Below, piece by piece: positions 22,788 through 29,483 of a stretch of 37,656 nt of DNA. Location: positions 1-37,656 of the forward strand of contig JANLFW010000014.1 of NCBI GenBank assembly GCA_024653305.1. The letters are read 5' to 3'. The position numbers were made by a program, and so were the translations under genes. The DNA comes from Candidatus Acetothermia bacterium (GTDB lineage Bacteria > Bipolaricaulota > Bipolaricaulia > Bipolaricaulales > Bipolaricaulaceae). Under the pieces are notes generated by a model. That model did no database searches, was not told the origin of the DNA, and saw only the letters and a list, made by a program, of their open reading frames with translations. How positions within the stretch are numbered: position 1 is the stretch's first letter; each line of letters opens with the position of its first letter.

Positions 22788-23489
22788 ATGCGGAGGTTTC
22801 TTTCGTTGATGATCGTGGCCGCCCTACCCCTGGGGGCGGGTGGTGGTGCCCAACCGACCCCGGCGCAGGTCGGCGCGGCGCTCGCTCTGCTCGTGGCCCG
22901 GTTCGCCCCGGCGGTCCTGTACGACCAACTCCACCTCGTCCTCGGCATGACCGGGCCCGATCCGGCGGCGGTCGATCAAGCCCTGAGCGACGCCCAGGCC
23001 ACGGCCGCCGCTTGGCAGGAGCGGCTTCGGGACGACCCGCACTGGCCCGCCACCAGGGAGGCCTTGGCCACCGTTCACGCGATGACCGTGGACATCCGGG
23101 TCGCCCTGGCTTCTCCAGCTCCCGACGCCCGCGAGGAGCTGCGGGCCCGGTTCGGCGAGCTTTGGACGACGCTGGACGCCCTGGGCGCGGCGGCGGCACG
23201 GGAAGCCCGGGAGATGGGCGAGGAATGGAGCTTTCACGCGGCGTCCCTCGCCCAGGGGACGCTCCTCGCCCCGTCGCCCCTGTACCTGCGGCTCCCCGTC
23301 CCGATCAAGGAGTACCTGGACCAGGAAAGGCCGGATTGGCTCCCTACGGAAGCCGGTGCTGCTTTGGACGTGCTCTTGGCGATGGCCAACTGTTGGCTGG
23401 CCGTCGAGGAAGAGGTGTCGGTCCGTCAGGCGGCGGACGCGCTGCTCGCGGCCTTGCTGGGGCTTAAGCGAGGCGGGGGAGGGCGGTAG
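22788..23489 (+). CDS. Secreted helical protein of unknown function (233 aa)
   Basis: Starts with a clear signal peptide (MRRFLSLMIVAALPLGAGGGAQ, cut near residue 22). The rest is Ala/Leu-rich and almost wholly helical, with two regular helical stretches (about 30-110 and 110-150) and a short loop rich in Pro and Leu near 165-185 (LLAPSPLYLRLPVPIKEY). One Cys is left after cleavage. No enzymatic motif or known family is recognised. It is divergent from the BMP binding-protein gene, and the two promoters overlap closely, which hints at shared control. The stop codon lies inside the loop of a GC hairpin. Confidence 0.7.
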   Translation: MRRFLSLMIVAALPLGAGGGAQPTPAQVGAALALLVARFAPAVLYDQLHLVLGMTGPDPAAVDQALSDAQATAAAWQERLRDDPHWPATREALATVHAMTVDIRVALASPAPDAREELRARFGELWTTLDALGAAAAREAREMGEEWSFHAASLAQGTLLAPSPLYLRLPVPIKEYLDQERPDWLPTEAGAALDVLLAMANCWLAVEEEVSVRQAADALLAALLGLKRGGGGR

Positions 23490-23500
23490 GCCCTCCCCCG
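23474..23500 (+). terminator. GC hairpin at the end of the secreted-protein gene
   Basis: An 11-bp perfect stem (23474-23484 with 23490-23500) with a 5-base loop holds the TAG stop (23487-23489). No T-run follows on either strand, so it may be a stabiliser rather than a true terminator. Confidence 0.45.
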
Positions 23501-23753
23501 GCGAGGAAAAAGGAGGCCATGCGAAGCGGCGCCTCGGCCGCGTGCTCGGCCGATTCGAACGGCAGCTCTCTTGGGCCGGATCCAACCTTGCTCCCCCGGT
23601 CCCTAGGGCCGGACACCCCCTGAGCCGGCACCACGCCCTTGAGCACGCGGCGATTCCCAACGGATATTGGCTCACACCGGGAGCAAACGAAAGGACGACG
23701 CGCACTGCCAGAGGGGGCATCGATCGCTTCGCCCGGGGACAAAAGCGACGAAC
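23501..23753. other. Intergenic stretch without a supported gene
   Basis: About 250 bases between convergent genes. The one feature of note is AAAGGAGG followed after three bases by an ATG at 23519, opening a 34-codon frame that ends at 23623. The peptide (MRSGASAACSADSNG...) has no recognisable character, and the frame is not otherwise supported. Several open frames cross the region on both strands, but none resembles a known protein. No RNA family is recognised. Confidence 0.4.
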
Positions 23754-24176
23754 TCAGTCGGGAAGCCGGGCGATGCGCCAGTAATCCCACACCGTGGTGA
23801 GCAGGCGGTCGAAGTCCTCGGGAGACCCGGGCTTGTTCAGGAACCCAGCCGCCCCCGAGTCGTACGCCCGCACCATCTCCTCCTCATCGGTGGAAACGGT
23901 GAGCACCACCACCGGGATCTTGCGCAGACGCTCGTCCCCCTTGATCGCCTCGAGGACTTCCATCCCCGACTTCTTGGGGAGCTTGAGGTCGAGGAGGATC
24001 AGGTTCGGTCGGGGGGCATCCGCGAATTTCCCCTTGCGAAACAGGAAGTTGAGCGCCTCGGCCCCATCCTTCGCCCAGTGAAGGTCGTAGCGCAGCCCTG
24101 CCTTTTCCAGCGAGCGGACTGAGCGCTCGATCAGCTCGTAGTCCATCTCATCGTCTTCCACCACCAGGATGGTCAT
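23754..24176 (-). CDS. Rcp1-like single-domain response regulator
   Basis: A receiver domain alone, 140 residues, with no output domain. Seen: acidic pocket VVEDDEMD at the N terminus, phospho-acceptor Asp in LILLDLKLPKKSG near residue 65, Thr in VVLTVS near 92 and Lys in FLNKPGS near 118. The pattern (APRPNLILLDLKLP, then a final tryptophan/tyrosine segment VWDYWRIARLP) is that of the Rcp1 group that serves phytochrome-type and related PAS kinases. Alternative start ATG 24194 would overlap the kinase gene by 11 bases; 24176 gives the usual family N terminus. The kinase gene directly upstream is the likely partner. Output must be through protein contact. Confidence 0.9.
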   Translation of the reverse strand: MTILVVEDDEMDYELIERSVRSLEKAGLRYDLHWAKDGAEALNFLFRKGKFADAPRPNLILLDLKLPKKSGMEVLEAIKGDERLRKIPVVVLTVSTDEEEMVRAYDSGAAGFLNKPGSPEDFDRLLTTVWDYWRIARLPD

Positions 24177-24183
24177 TCGCCGC

Positions 24184-26025
24184 TCAACGGGCATCGCTTT
24201 CCACCCCTTTTCTCGCGGGCACCTTCGGCAAAGTGAAGTAGAACGTGGTCCCGCTGCCCAGCTCGGACTCCGCCCAGATTCGCCCACCGTGTTCCTCCAC
24301 GATCCGGCGGCAGATCGCCAGGCCGGCCCCGGTGCCCTCTTTATTGGGATCAAGCTTCTCAAAGATCCCGAATATCTTTTCCAGGTACTGGGCTTCGATA
24401 CCAGGACCGTTGTCCCGCACATAGAAGAGGTACGTGCCCCCGGAATATCCCTTCCATCCCACTTCCACCACCGGCAAGGCCTTGTCGTTGAACTTGACCG
24501 CGTTCTGGATCAGGTTCGCAAACAACTCGCTGATCAGGGTCGGGACACCGTACACCACCGGCAGGTCCTCGGCCACCTGCAGGTTCACCCCCACCAGCAC
24601 CGATCCCAGGTCCTCCTTGGTCTCCTGGAGCAACCGGTGCAGATCCACCCCCTCGAACGAAACCGGGTCGATGCGGATGGTGGAGAAGTGCAGGAGATCG
24701 GTGATCAGCTTCTCCATCCGCAGGAGGCGGCCCTCCACCTTGAGGAGGTCCTCGCGCACCGCCTGGGGGAGCTCGCCATCGCAGCGGCGAAGGATCATCT
24801 GCACGTACCCGAGCGCGGTCAGGGCCGGCTTCCTGAGGTCGTGGGACACGGCGGAGTTGAACTCCTTGAGCTTGCGGTTCACCTCCTCGAGCCGCTCCTT
24901 TTGCTGGACCAGTTGCTCTTCCAGTCGCTTGAGCTCGGTGATGTCCGCGTAGTAGTCGATGCGCCCGCCCCGGTACCGCTCCGTCTCGATGGGGATGGAC
25001 CGGTACTGCAGGACCCGCTCCGCCCGGTTCGGGCCCGGCCGCACGCGCACGATGTACCCGTCGATCGGCTTACCTCCCCGGTACGCCTCCTGGACCCGGG
25101 CCAGGAACTCCTCCGGCGACTCCAGGACGCGCACGAACCGGTCCAGGGCCCGCCCGGCGGGGAGCCCGATCAGCCCGTCCCGGTCCAGCCCGAAGAACTC
25201 CCCCACCGCGCGGTTGGACCACAGCACGTGCCCCTGCCGGTCGACCAAGATCACCCCGAGGTCCAAGGTGTCGATCCCGTCTTCGATGAGGTGGCGGTAG
25301 CGCGCTTCCTCTTCGGCCAGCCGGCGTTCCAGGGCCACCACCTCGCCCCGATCCTGGGCCTCCATCACCGCCACCCGCCCGGTGACCCGCTTCGCCTGCA
25401 GCTCCACCGGGACGATCCGCTTCCCTTCGGACACGAACCGCAGCTCCACCGCCCGGAGCTCTCCCCGCTCGAACAGGGACTCCAGCTCCGCCTTGAACCG
25501 GCCGATGTCCTGCGGATGGACGTATTCGGTGAAGTGGAGGGACCGCTTGTGCGGCCACCCCAAAAGCTCGCGGGACTTGCGGTTGCGGCGGATCACGTTC
25601 CCTTCCCGATCCACCACGTGGATGATGTTCAGGGAGTTCTCGAAGATCTCCTCGCCGTAGCAGGCCTCCAGCCGGTGGTGGACCTCGCGCTTGACCGTGC
25701 GCCGCTGCCACAGGTGCCCAGCCATGCTGGCAATCAACGCCACCCCGAGGAGGAGAAGGCCGGTCACCACCCACAACACCAGCGGCTGCCTGAGCAGCCC
25801 GGGCAAGGCCAAAAGCAGGCTGGCTCCCAAGCCCACCGCCACCCCCAGCCACCCCAGGAGCAGGGCCGCCACCCCGAGGGCCACGGTGACCCCGAGGATG
25901 AACACCGTCGGCTCATGTCCCTGCTCTAGCCCCCACAGGACCAGGGCCACGGCGGCGTACACGGCAACGCTCACCCCGAGGTGAGCGCCCTTGAACCTGC
26001 GCCGTTCCCTCTTGCCCGAGACCAT
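24184..26025 (-). CDS. Membrane PAS-domain histidine kinase
   Basis: Sensor kinase of 613 residues. Order: a basic N terminus; four hydrophobic segments in about residues 15-105; a first PAS domain (about 118-215); a second PAS domain (about 235-355) ending in YYADITELKRLEEQL; a coiled-coil linker; a dimerisation/phosphoacceptor helix FNSAVSHDLRKPALTALGY with the His near 390; and an ATPase domain with N-box ANLIQNAVKFND, DNGPGIE and GTGAGLAI. The SHDLRKP form of the His box is that of phytochrome-like kinases, but no chromophore GAF domain is present, so the signal is unknown. A CATAGT box ends 6 bases before the ATG at 26025, a weak leaderless-type promoter. Crp-family gene upstream and Rcp1-like regulator downstream, all on one strand. 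Confidence 0.9.
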   Translation of the reverse strand: MVSGKRERRRFKGAHLGVSVAVYAAVALVLWGLEQGHEPTVFILGVTVALGVAALLLGWLGVAVGLGASLLLALPGLLRQPLVLWVVTGLLLLGVALIASMAGHLWQRRTVKREVHHRLEACYGEEIFENSLNIIHVVDREGNVIRRNRKSRELLGWPHKRSLHFTEYVHPQDIGRFKAELESLFERGELRAVELRFVSEGKRIVPVELQAKRVTGRVAVMEAQDRGEVVALERRLAEEEARYRHLIEDGIDTLDLGVILVDRQGHVLWSNRAVGEFFGLDRDGLIGLPAGRALDRFVRVLESPEEFLARVQEAYRGGKPIDGYIVRVRPGPNRAERVLQYRSIPIETERYRGGRIDYYADITELKRLEEQLVQQKERLEEVNRKLKEFNSAVSHDLRKPALTALGYVQMILRRCDGELPQAVREDLLKVEGRLLRMEKLITDLLHFSTIRIDPVSFEGVDLHRLLQETKEDLGSVLVGVNLQVAEDLPVVYGVPTLISELFANLIQNAVKFNDKALPVVEVGWKGYSGGTYLFYVRDNGPGIEAQYLEKIFGIFEKLDPNKEGTGAGLAICRRIVEEHGGRIWAESELGSGTTFYFTLPKVPARKGVESDAR

Positions 26026-26031
26026 CCTCAC

Positions 26032-26037
26032 ACTATG
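26032..26037 (-). promoter_or_regulatory. Possible leaderless -10 box of the kinase gene
   Basis: CATAGT (4 of 6 consensus bases) ends 6 bases before the ATG. Weak alone; noted because the spacing matches the stronger leaderless cases. GTGAGG between box and ATG could instead act as a ribosome site. Confidence 0.3.
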
Positions 26038-26105
26038 GCCGATTGTGGCCCCCCGGGCCAAGGACAGCCATCACCGCCGGCGAGGAAATTGTCGGCCGAT
26101 CTCGT

Positions 26106-26780
26106 TCAGATGATGATCGCCTCGTCCACCAGCACGGTGAAGGGCTCCATCAGCCGCTTGAGGTACTCCTCTTTGAGCACGGTGATGCGGCGGTTGTCGA
26201 TGGCGATGATGCCGCGGGATTCCAGCTCCCCGAGGGTGCGGATGGCGGTCTTGGAGGACACCCCGGCCATCTCCGCGAGCTCGGTGCGCGATAGCTCGAT
26301 CCCCAAGCGATCCAGCGCCAGGATGAGGCGAGCAAGCCGCTCCTTGCTCGACGCGTACGACCGCTCGGCAAGCTTGTTCTGGAACGCCTTCAGCTCCTGG
26401 GACAGGTACTCGTACAGGCGGAAGATGACCTTGGGATGGTGCTCGAGGAAGTAAAAGAAATCCCCGCGCTCCACGAACCCCACCGTGGATGGGACAAGGG
26501 TCTTGGCGTACGCGTTGTGGAGCCCCTTGTCGAACAGGGTCGTCTCGCCGACGAGGCCACCGGGCCCCACGATTTTGAGGATCTGGGACTTCCCCTTGGC
26601 GCTCCGCTTCACCAACTTCACCGCCCCGGAGAAGACGAGGTAGAAGCCGAACGCCGGGGCCCCTTCCATGAACAGGAGCTCCTCCGCCCCGTAGTCGATC
26701 TTCCGGACCGAACCCTCGAGCTTCCTCAGGTCCTCCGGCTTGAGGTCCGCGAACACGCGAAAGTCTTTGAGCTCTGCCAT
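26106..26780 (-). CDS. Crp/Fnr-family transcription regulator
   Basis: Regulator of 224 residues. Seen: cyclic-nucleotide-binding-type beta roll in the first half, with GGLVGETTLFD near residue 70 at the place of the phosphate-binding cassette, but without the full R-S-A of a cAMP binder; a dimer helix around FRLYEYLSQELKAFQNKLAE; and a C-terminal helix-turn-helix (LSRTELAEMAGVSSKTAIRTL) with a wing. No N-terminal Cys cluster, so not an Fnr iron-sulfur sensor. The effector is unknown. The ATG at 26780 follows GTGAGGGGG. The gene lies 80 bases before the kinase gene on the same strand; no terminator is seen between them, so they may be co-transcribed. Confidence 0.88.
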   Translation of the reverse strand: MAELKDFRVFADLKPEDLRKLEGSVRKIDYGAEELLFMEGAPAFGFYLVFSGAVKLVKRSAKGKSQILKIVGPGGLVGETTLFDKGLHNAYAKTLVPSTVGFVERGDFFYFLEHHPKVIFRLYEYLSQELKAFQNKLAERSYASSKERLARLILALDRLGIELSRTELAEMAGVSSKTAIRTLGELESRGIIAIDNRRITVLKEEYLKRLMEPFTVLVDEAIII

Positions 26781-26830
26781 CCCCCTCACCCGGGCGACAG
26801 TCTACGGATGCGCGGCAAGCCCGTCAAATC

Positions 26831-26858
26831 TTGACATGCCTCCACCCCCTCATAGAAT
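26831..26858 (+). promoter_or_regulatory. Promoter of the tRNA-Leu/gatA unit
   Basis: A consensus TTGACA (26831-26836), a 16-base spacer and TAGAAT (26853-26858). It is the strongest promoter in the window, as expected for a tRNA. The transcript should start near 26865, only about 4 bases before the mature tRNA. Confidence 0.85.
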
Positions 26859-26868
26859 TGGGTCTGCG

Positions 26869-26956
26869 GCCGGGGTGGCGGAATTGGCAGACGCGCTGGA
26901 CTCAGGATCCAGTGGGGTATTCACCCCCCGTGTGGGTTCAAGTCCCACCCCCGGCA
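26869..26956 (+). tRNA. tRNA-Leu (anticodon CAG)
   Basis: An 88-base class II tRNA. The acceptor stem GCCGGGG pairs with CCCCGGC (26949-26955), with discriminator A at 26956. Anticodon loop CTCAGGA lies in the GGACTCAGGATCC hairpin and reads CUG codons. A long variable arm (GGGGTATTCACCCC) and the T arm GTGGG-TTCAAGT-CCCAC are clear. CCA is not encoded; the next bases are CAA. The gatA start codon follows 3 bases after the discriminator. Confidence 0.97.
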
Positions 26957-26959
26957 CAA

Positions 26960-28363
26960 GTGACGTTGACCGAGGCCCGGGCCCAGCTGAGCACCCATGA
27001 GCTGACACTTCAGGAGGTCATCGCCGCGCTGTGGGAGCGGATCGCGGCCTGCGAGCCCACGGTGCGTGCGTTTCTCTCCCTGGCCGATCCCAACCGCCTG
27101 ATCGCCGACGGGGAACCGTTGAGCGGGCTTCCCCTGAGCGGGCTCCCCATCGCCATCAAGGACAACATCTGTGCCCGGGACCTTCCCACCACCTGCGGGT
27201 CACGGATGCTTGAGCGGTTCCGGTCCCCGTACGAGGCCACCGCGGTGGCCCGCCTCAGGAGCGCCGGGGCCCAGGTGCAGGGGAAGACGAACCTGGACGA
27301 GTTCGCGATGGGCTCGTCCACCGAGCACTCCGCGTTCGGCCCCACCCGCAACCCGCACGACCCGTCCCGCGTTCCTGGCGGCTCCTCGGGCGGGTCGGCG
27401 GCGGCGGTGGCGGCCGGGGAGGCGCTGGCCGCGTTGGGGAGCGACACCGGGGGTTCGGTGCGCCAGCCCGCTGCCCTGTGCGGGGTGGTGGGGCTGCGGC
27501 CCACGTACGGCCTCGTGTCCCGGTACGGCCTGGTCGCGTTCGCCTCCAGCCTGGACACAATCGGCCCCATCGCCGGCTGCGTCCGCGACGCTGCCCTCGT
27601 CCTGTCGCTCGTCGCCGGACACGATCCGCTGGACTCGACATCCCTCCCCGTGCCGCCCCACGACTACACCGCGGACTTGCGCCCGGACCTCCGCGGGGTA
27701 CGGATCGGGGTGCCCAAGGAGTACGTCCCGCGGGAGCTGGGGCCAGAGGCACTCGCCCTGGTCGAACGGTGGCGGGAGGTCGCCGAGGAACTGGGGGCGA
27801 AGGTGATGGACATCACCCTCCCGACCACGGAGTACGCCTTGCCCACGTACTACCTGATCGCCTCGGCCGAGGCGGCGGCCAACCTCGCCCGGTACGATGG
27901 GGTGCGGTACACCCTGCGCGAGGAGGGGGACCGGGTGGGGGCGATGATCGCGCTCAGCCGCGCCGTCGGGTTCGGTCCCGAGGTGAAGCGCAGGATCGCC
28001 CTGGGCACGTTCGCCCTGTCCGCCGGCTACTACGACCAGTACTACGGCAAGGCCCAGCGGGCGCGGACGCTCATCGCCCGTGACTTTGCGGGCGCGTTCG
28101 CCGAGGTGGACCTGATCCTCGGGCCGACCTCGCCCACCCCGGCGTTCAGGTTCGGGGAGAAGGAAGATCCGATCGCGATGTACCTCGCGGACGTGTTCAC
28201 GTTGCCCTCGGCCCTGGCCGGCCTCCCGGCGATCTCGATCCCGGGGGGGACCGTTGGCGGCCTTCCGTTTGGGCTCCAGCTCATTGGGCCGAGGCTTTCC
28301 GAGGAGCGGGTGCTTTCCGCTGCCCTCGCGTTCGAGGAAGCGCTCAACGGTTTGGGTTCGTAG
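26960..28363 (+). CDS. gatA: Aspartyl/glutamyl-tRNA amidotransferase subunit A
   Basis: Amidase subunit of GatCAB, which converts Glu-tRNA(Gln) or Asp-tRNA(Asn) to the amide form; 467 residues. Seen: the Ser-cisSer-Lys set with Lys67 in IAIKDNI, cis-Ser142 in PGGSSGGS and nucleophile Ser166 in DTGGSVRQP, spaced as in known GatA. gatB and gatC are not nearby. The reading frame can only start at the GTG 26960 or TTG 26966; an ATG at 26998 is out of frame. There is no ribosome site, because the DNA just upstream is the tRNA. The message is therefore probably made by tRNA 3' processing and begins with about 3 leader bases. The last codons and the TAG lie in a 9-bp repeat array. Confidence 0.95.
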   Translation: MTLTEARAQLSTHELTLQEVIAALWERIAACEPTVRAFLSLADPNRLIADGEPLSGLPLSGLPIAIKDNICARDLPTTCGSRMLERFRSPYEATAVARLRSAGAQVQGKTNLDEFAMGSSTEHSAFGPTRNPHDPSRVPGGSSGGSAAAVAAGEALAALGSDTGGSVRQPAALCGVVGLRPTYGLVSRYGLVAFASSLDTIGPIAGCVRDAALVLSLVAGHDPLDSTSLPVPPHDYTADLRPDLRGVRIGVPKEYVPRELGPEALALVERWREVAEELGAKVMDITLPTTEYALPTYYLIASAEAAANLARYDGVRYTLREEGDRVGAMIALSRAVGFGPEVKRRIALGTFALSAGYYDQYYGKAQRARTLIARDFAGAFAEVDLILGPTSPTPAFRFGEKEDPIAMYLADVFTLPSALAGLPAISIPGGTVGGLPFGLQLIGPRLSEERVLSAALAFEEALNGLGS

Positions 28364-28472
28364 GGTTCTTTGGGTTCGTGCGTTTCGCTGGGGCCGCCGG
28401 ATAGTCAGGTTGGAGCGCTCGCTGACGTGGTCCGCACCTGGACCCAATGAACCCTATCAACCCAAGAAACCC
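28354..28472. repeat. Element with inverted 9-bp GGGTT tandem arrays at both ends
   Basis: Left end: three 9-base units on the plus strand, GGGTTCGTA, GGGTTCTTT, GGGTTCGTG (28354-28380). Right end, on the minus strand: GGGTTTCTT, GGGTTGATA, GGGTTCATT and a final GGG (28472-28443). The 62 bases between hold a small GGTCC/GGACC hairpin and no gene. The gatA stop codon is within the left array. It lies between convergent gatA and mraY. Confidence 0.7.
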
Positions 28473-28478
28473 AAAGCT

Positions 28479-29483
28479 CTAATTCGCAATCCAGGCCAGC
28501 ACCCCCAGCAAGGCGAACGCTCCGGCCACGATCCACAGGCGGGCCACCACCTTCGGCTCCGGCCACTCCCGCCCGGGGAGGAGGTGGCGCCACGGGACGG
28601 ACCCGGCCTCGAGGTGGTGGTGAAGGGGGGACATCTTGAGGAGGCGCGTCCCGGTGAGCTTGTACGAGGCCACCTGGAGGATCACGGACAGCGTCTCCAC
28701 CACGAACAGACCCCCGAGGAGGGGGAGGAGGAACACCGCCCCCCCGGCGAAGGACACCCCGAACAGGAACCCACCGAGCCCCATGGACCCCACGTTCCCC
28801 AAAAACACGTGGGCCGGGTGGGCGTTGGCCCACAGGAACCCGGCCCCCGCCCCGATCCCGAGGAGGCATAAGCCCACGAGATCGGGCTTCCCCCCCACCA
28901 TGGGCAGGAGGCCGAGCAGGGCCAGGACCCACGCCCCGGTGGCGAGGCCGTCCAAGCCGTCGGTCAGGTTCACCGCGTTCGTGGTGGCCACGAACGCCAC
29001 GAGCACGAGGAGCAAGAGCGCCCACCAGGGAATGGCGGAGAGGGGCACCCGCACCGAGGAAAACGGGACGGCCAATTCGAGGCCACCGAGGAACGGGACC
29101 ATCGCGAACAAGGCCCCGCCCAGCGCGGCCTGGATGAGGAGCGTTTGGTGGGGGAAGAACCCGAGGGAAGCCCGGCGCCGCTGGGAGCGGAGGTCGTCGA
29201 GGAGGCCCATCCCGGCCCCGGCCCCGGTCGCGGCGAGGACGAACCCGGAGGCCCACGTCGGCCCACCGCCCGCACCCCACAGGACGCCGGCCCCGACCAG
29301 GATCGCCCCCAGCGGGACGATCCCCCCCATGGTCGGGGTGCCCGCCTTCTCGGCGTGTCGGGCCGGCCCCTCGGGGCGGACGTACTGGCCGACCCGGCCC
29401 CACCGGGCGAACGCGGAGCTCGCCCCCGCCACGGCCGGCACCATGACGAAGGCGAGGAGGAGGGCCAGGGTCAGCCCTTCCAC
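28479..29483 (-). CDS. mraY: Phospho-MurNAc-pentapeptide transferase
   Basis: Inner-membrane enzyme that puts phospho-MurNAc-pentapeptide onto undecaprenyl phosphate to make lipid I; about 334 residues with some ten hydrophobic helices. Seen: GTPTMGGI, the Asp pair in GLLDDLRSQ, NAVNLTDGLDGL, FLGNVGSMGLGG and the C-terminal LLKMSPLHHHLE. The block FLGNVGS normally reads MGDxGS, and its Asp is a catalytic metal ligand in studied enzymes; here it is Asn. The rest is well kept. GTG 29483 has AGGGGAG five bases upstream; GTG 29489 is possible. It overlaps the preceding gene by 13 bases. No other mur genes are in the window, so it is away from the usual dcw cluster. Confidence 0.9.
   Translation of the reverse strand: MEGLTLALLLAFVMVPAVAGASSAFARWGRVGQYVRPEGPARHAEKAGTPTMGGIVPLGAILVGAGVLWGAGGGPTWASGFVLAATGAGAGMGLLDDLRSQRRRASLGFFPHQTLLIQAALGGALFAMVPFLGGLELAVPFSSVRVPLSAIPWWALLLLVLVAFVATTNAVNLTDGLDGLATGAWVLALLGLLPMVGGKPDLVGLCLLGIGAGAGFLWANAHPAHVFLGNVGSMGLGGFLFGVSFAGGAVFLLPLLGGLFVVETLSVILQVASYKLTGTRLLKMSPLHHHLEAGSVPWRHLLPGREWPEPKVVARLWIVAGAFALLGVLAWIAN

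Noticed and set aside
23540-23590. tRNA-like T-arm (GCCG-TTCGAAT-CGGC on the minus strand)
   Set aside because: No acceptor stem, D arm or anticodon arm can be built around it; chance.
23519-23623. 34-codon frame with AAAGGAGG upstream
   Set aside because: The ribosome site is good, but the peptide has no recognisable character and the region is otherwise empty; left as a note in the intergenic entry.
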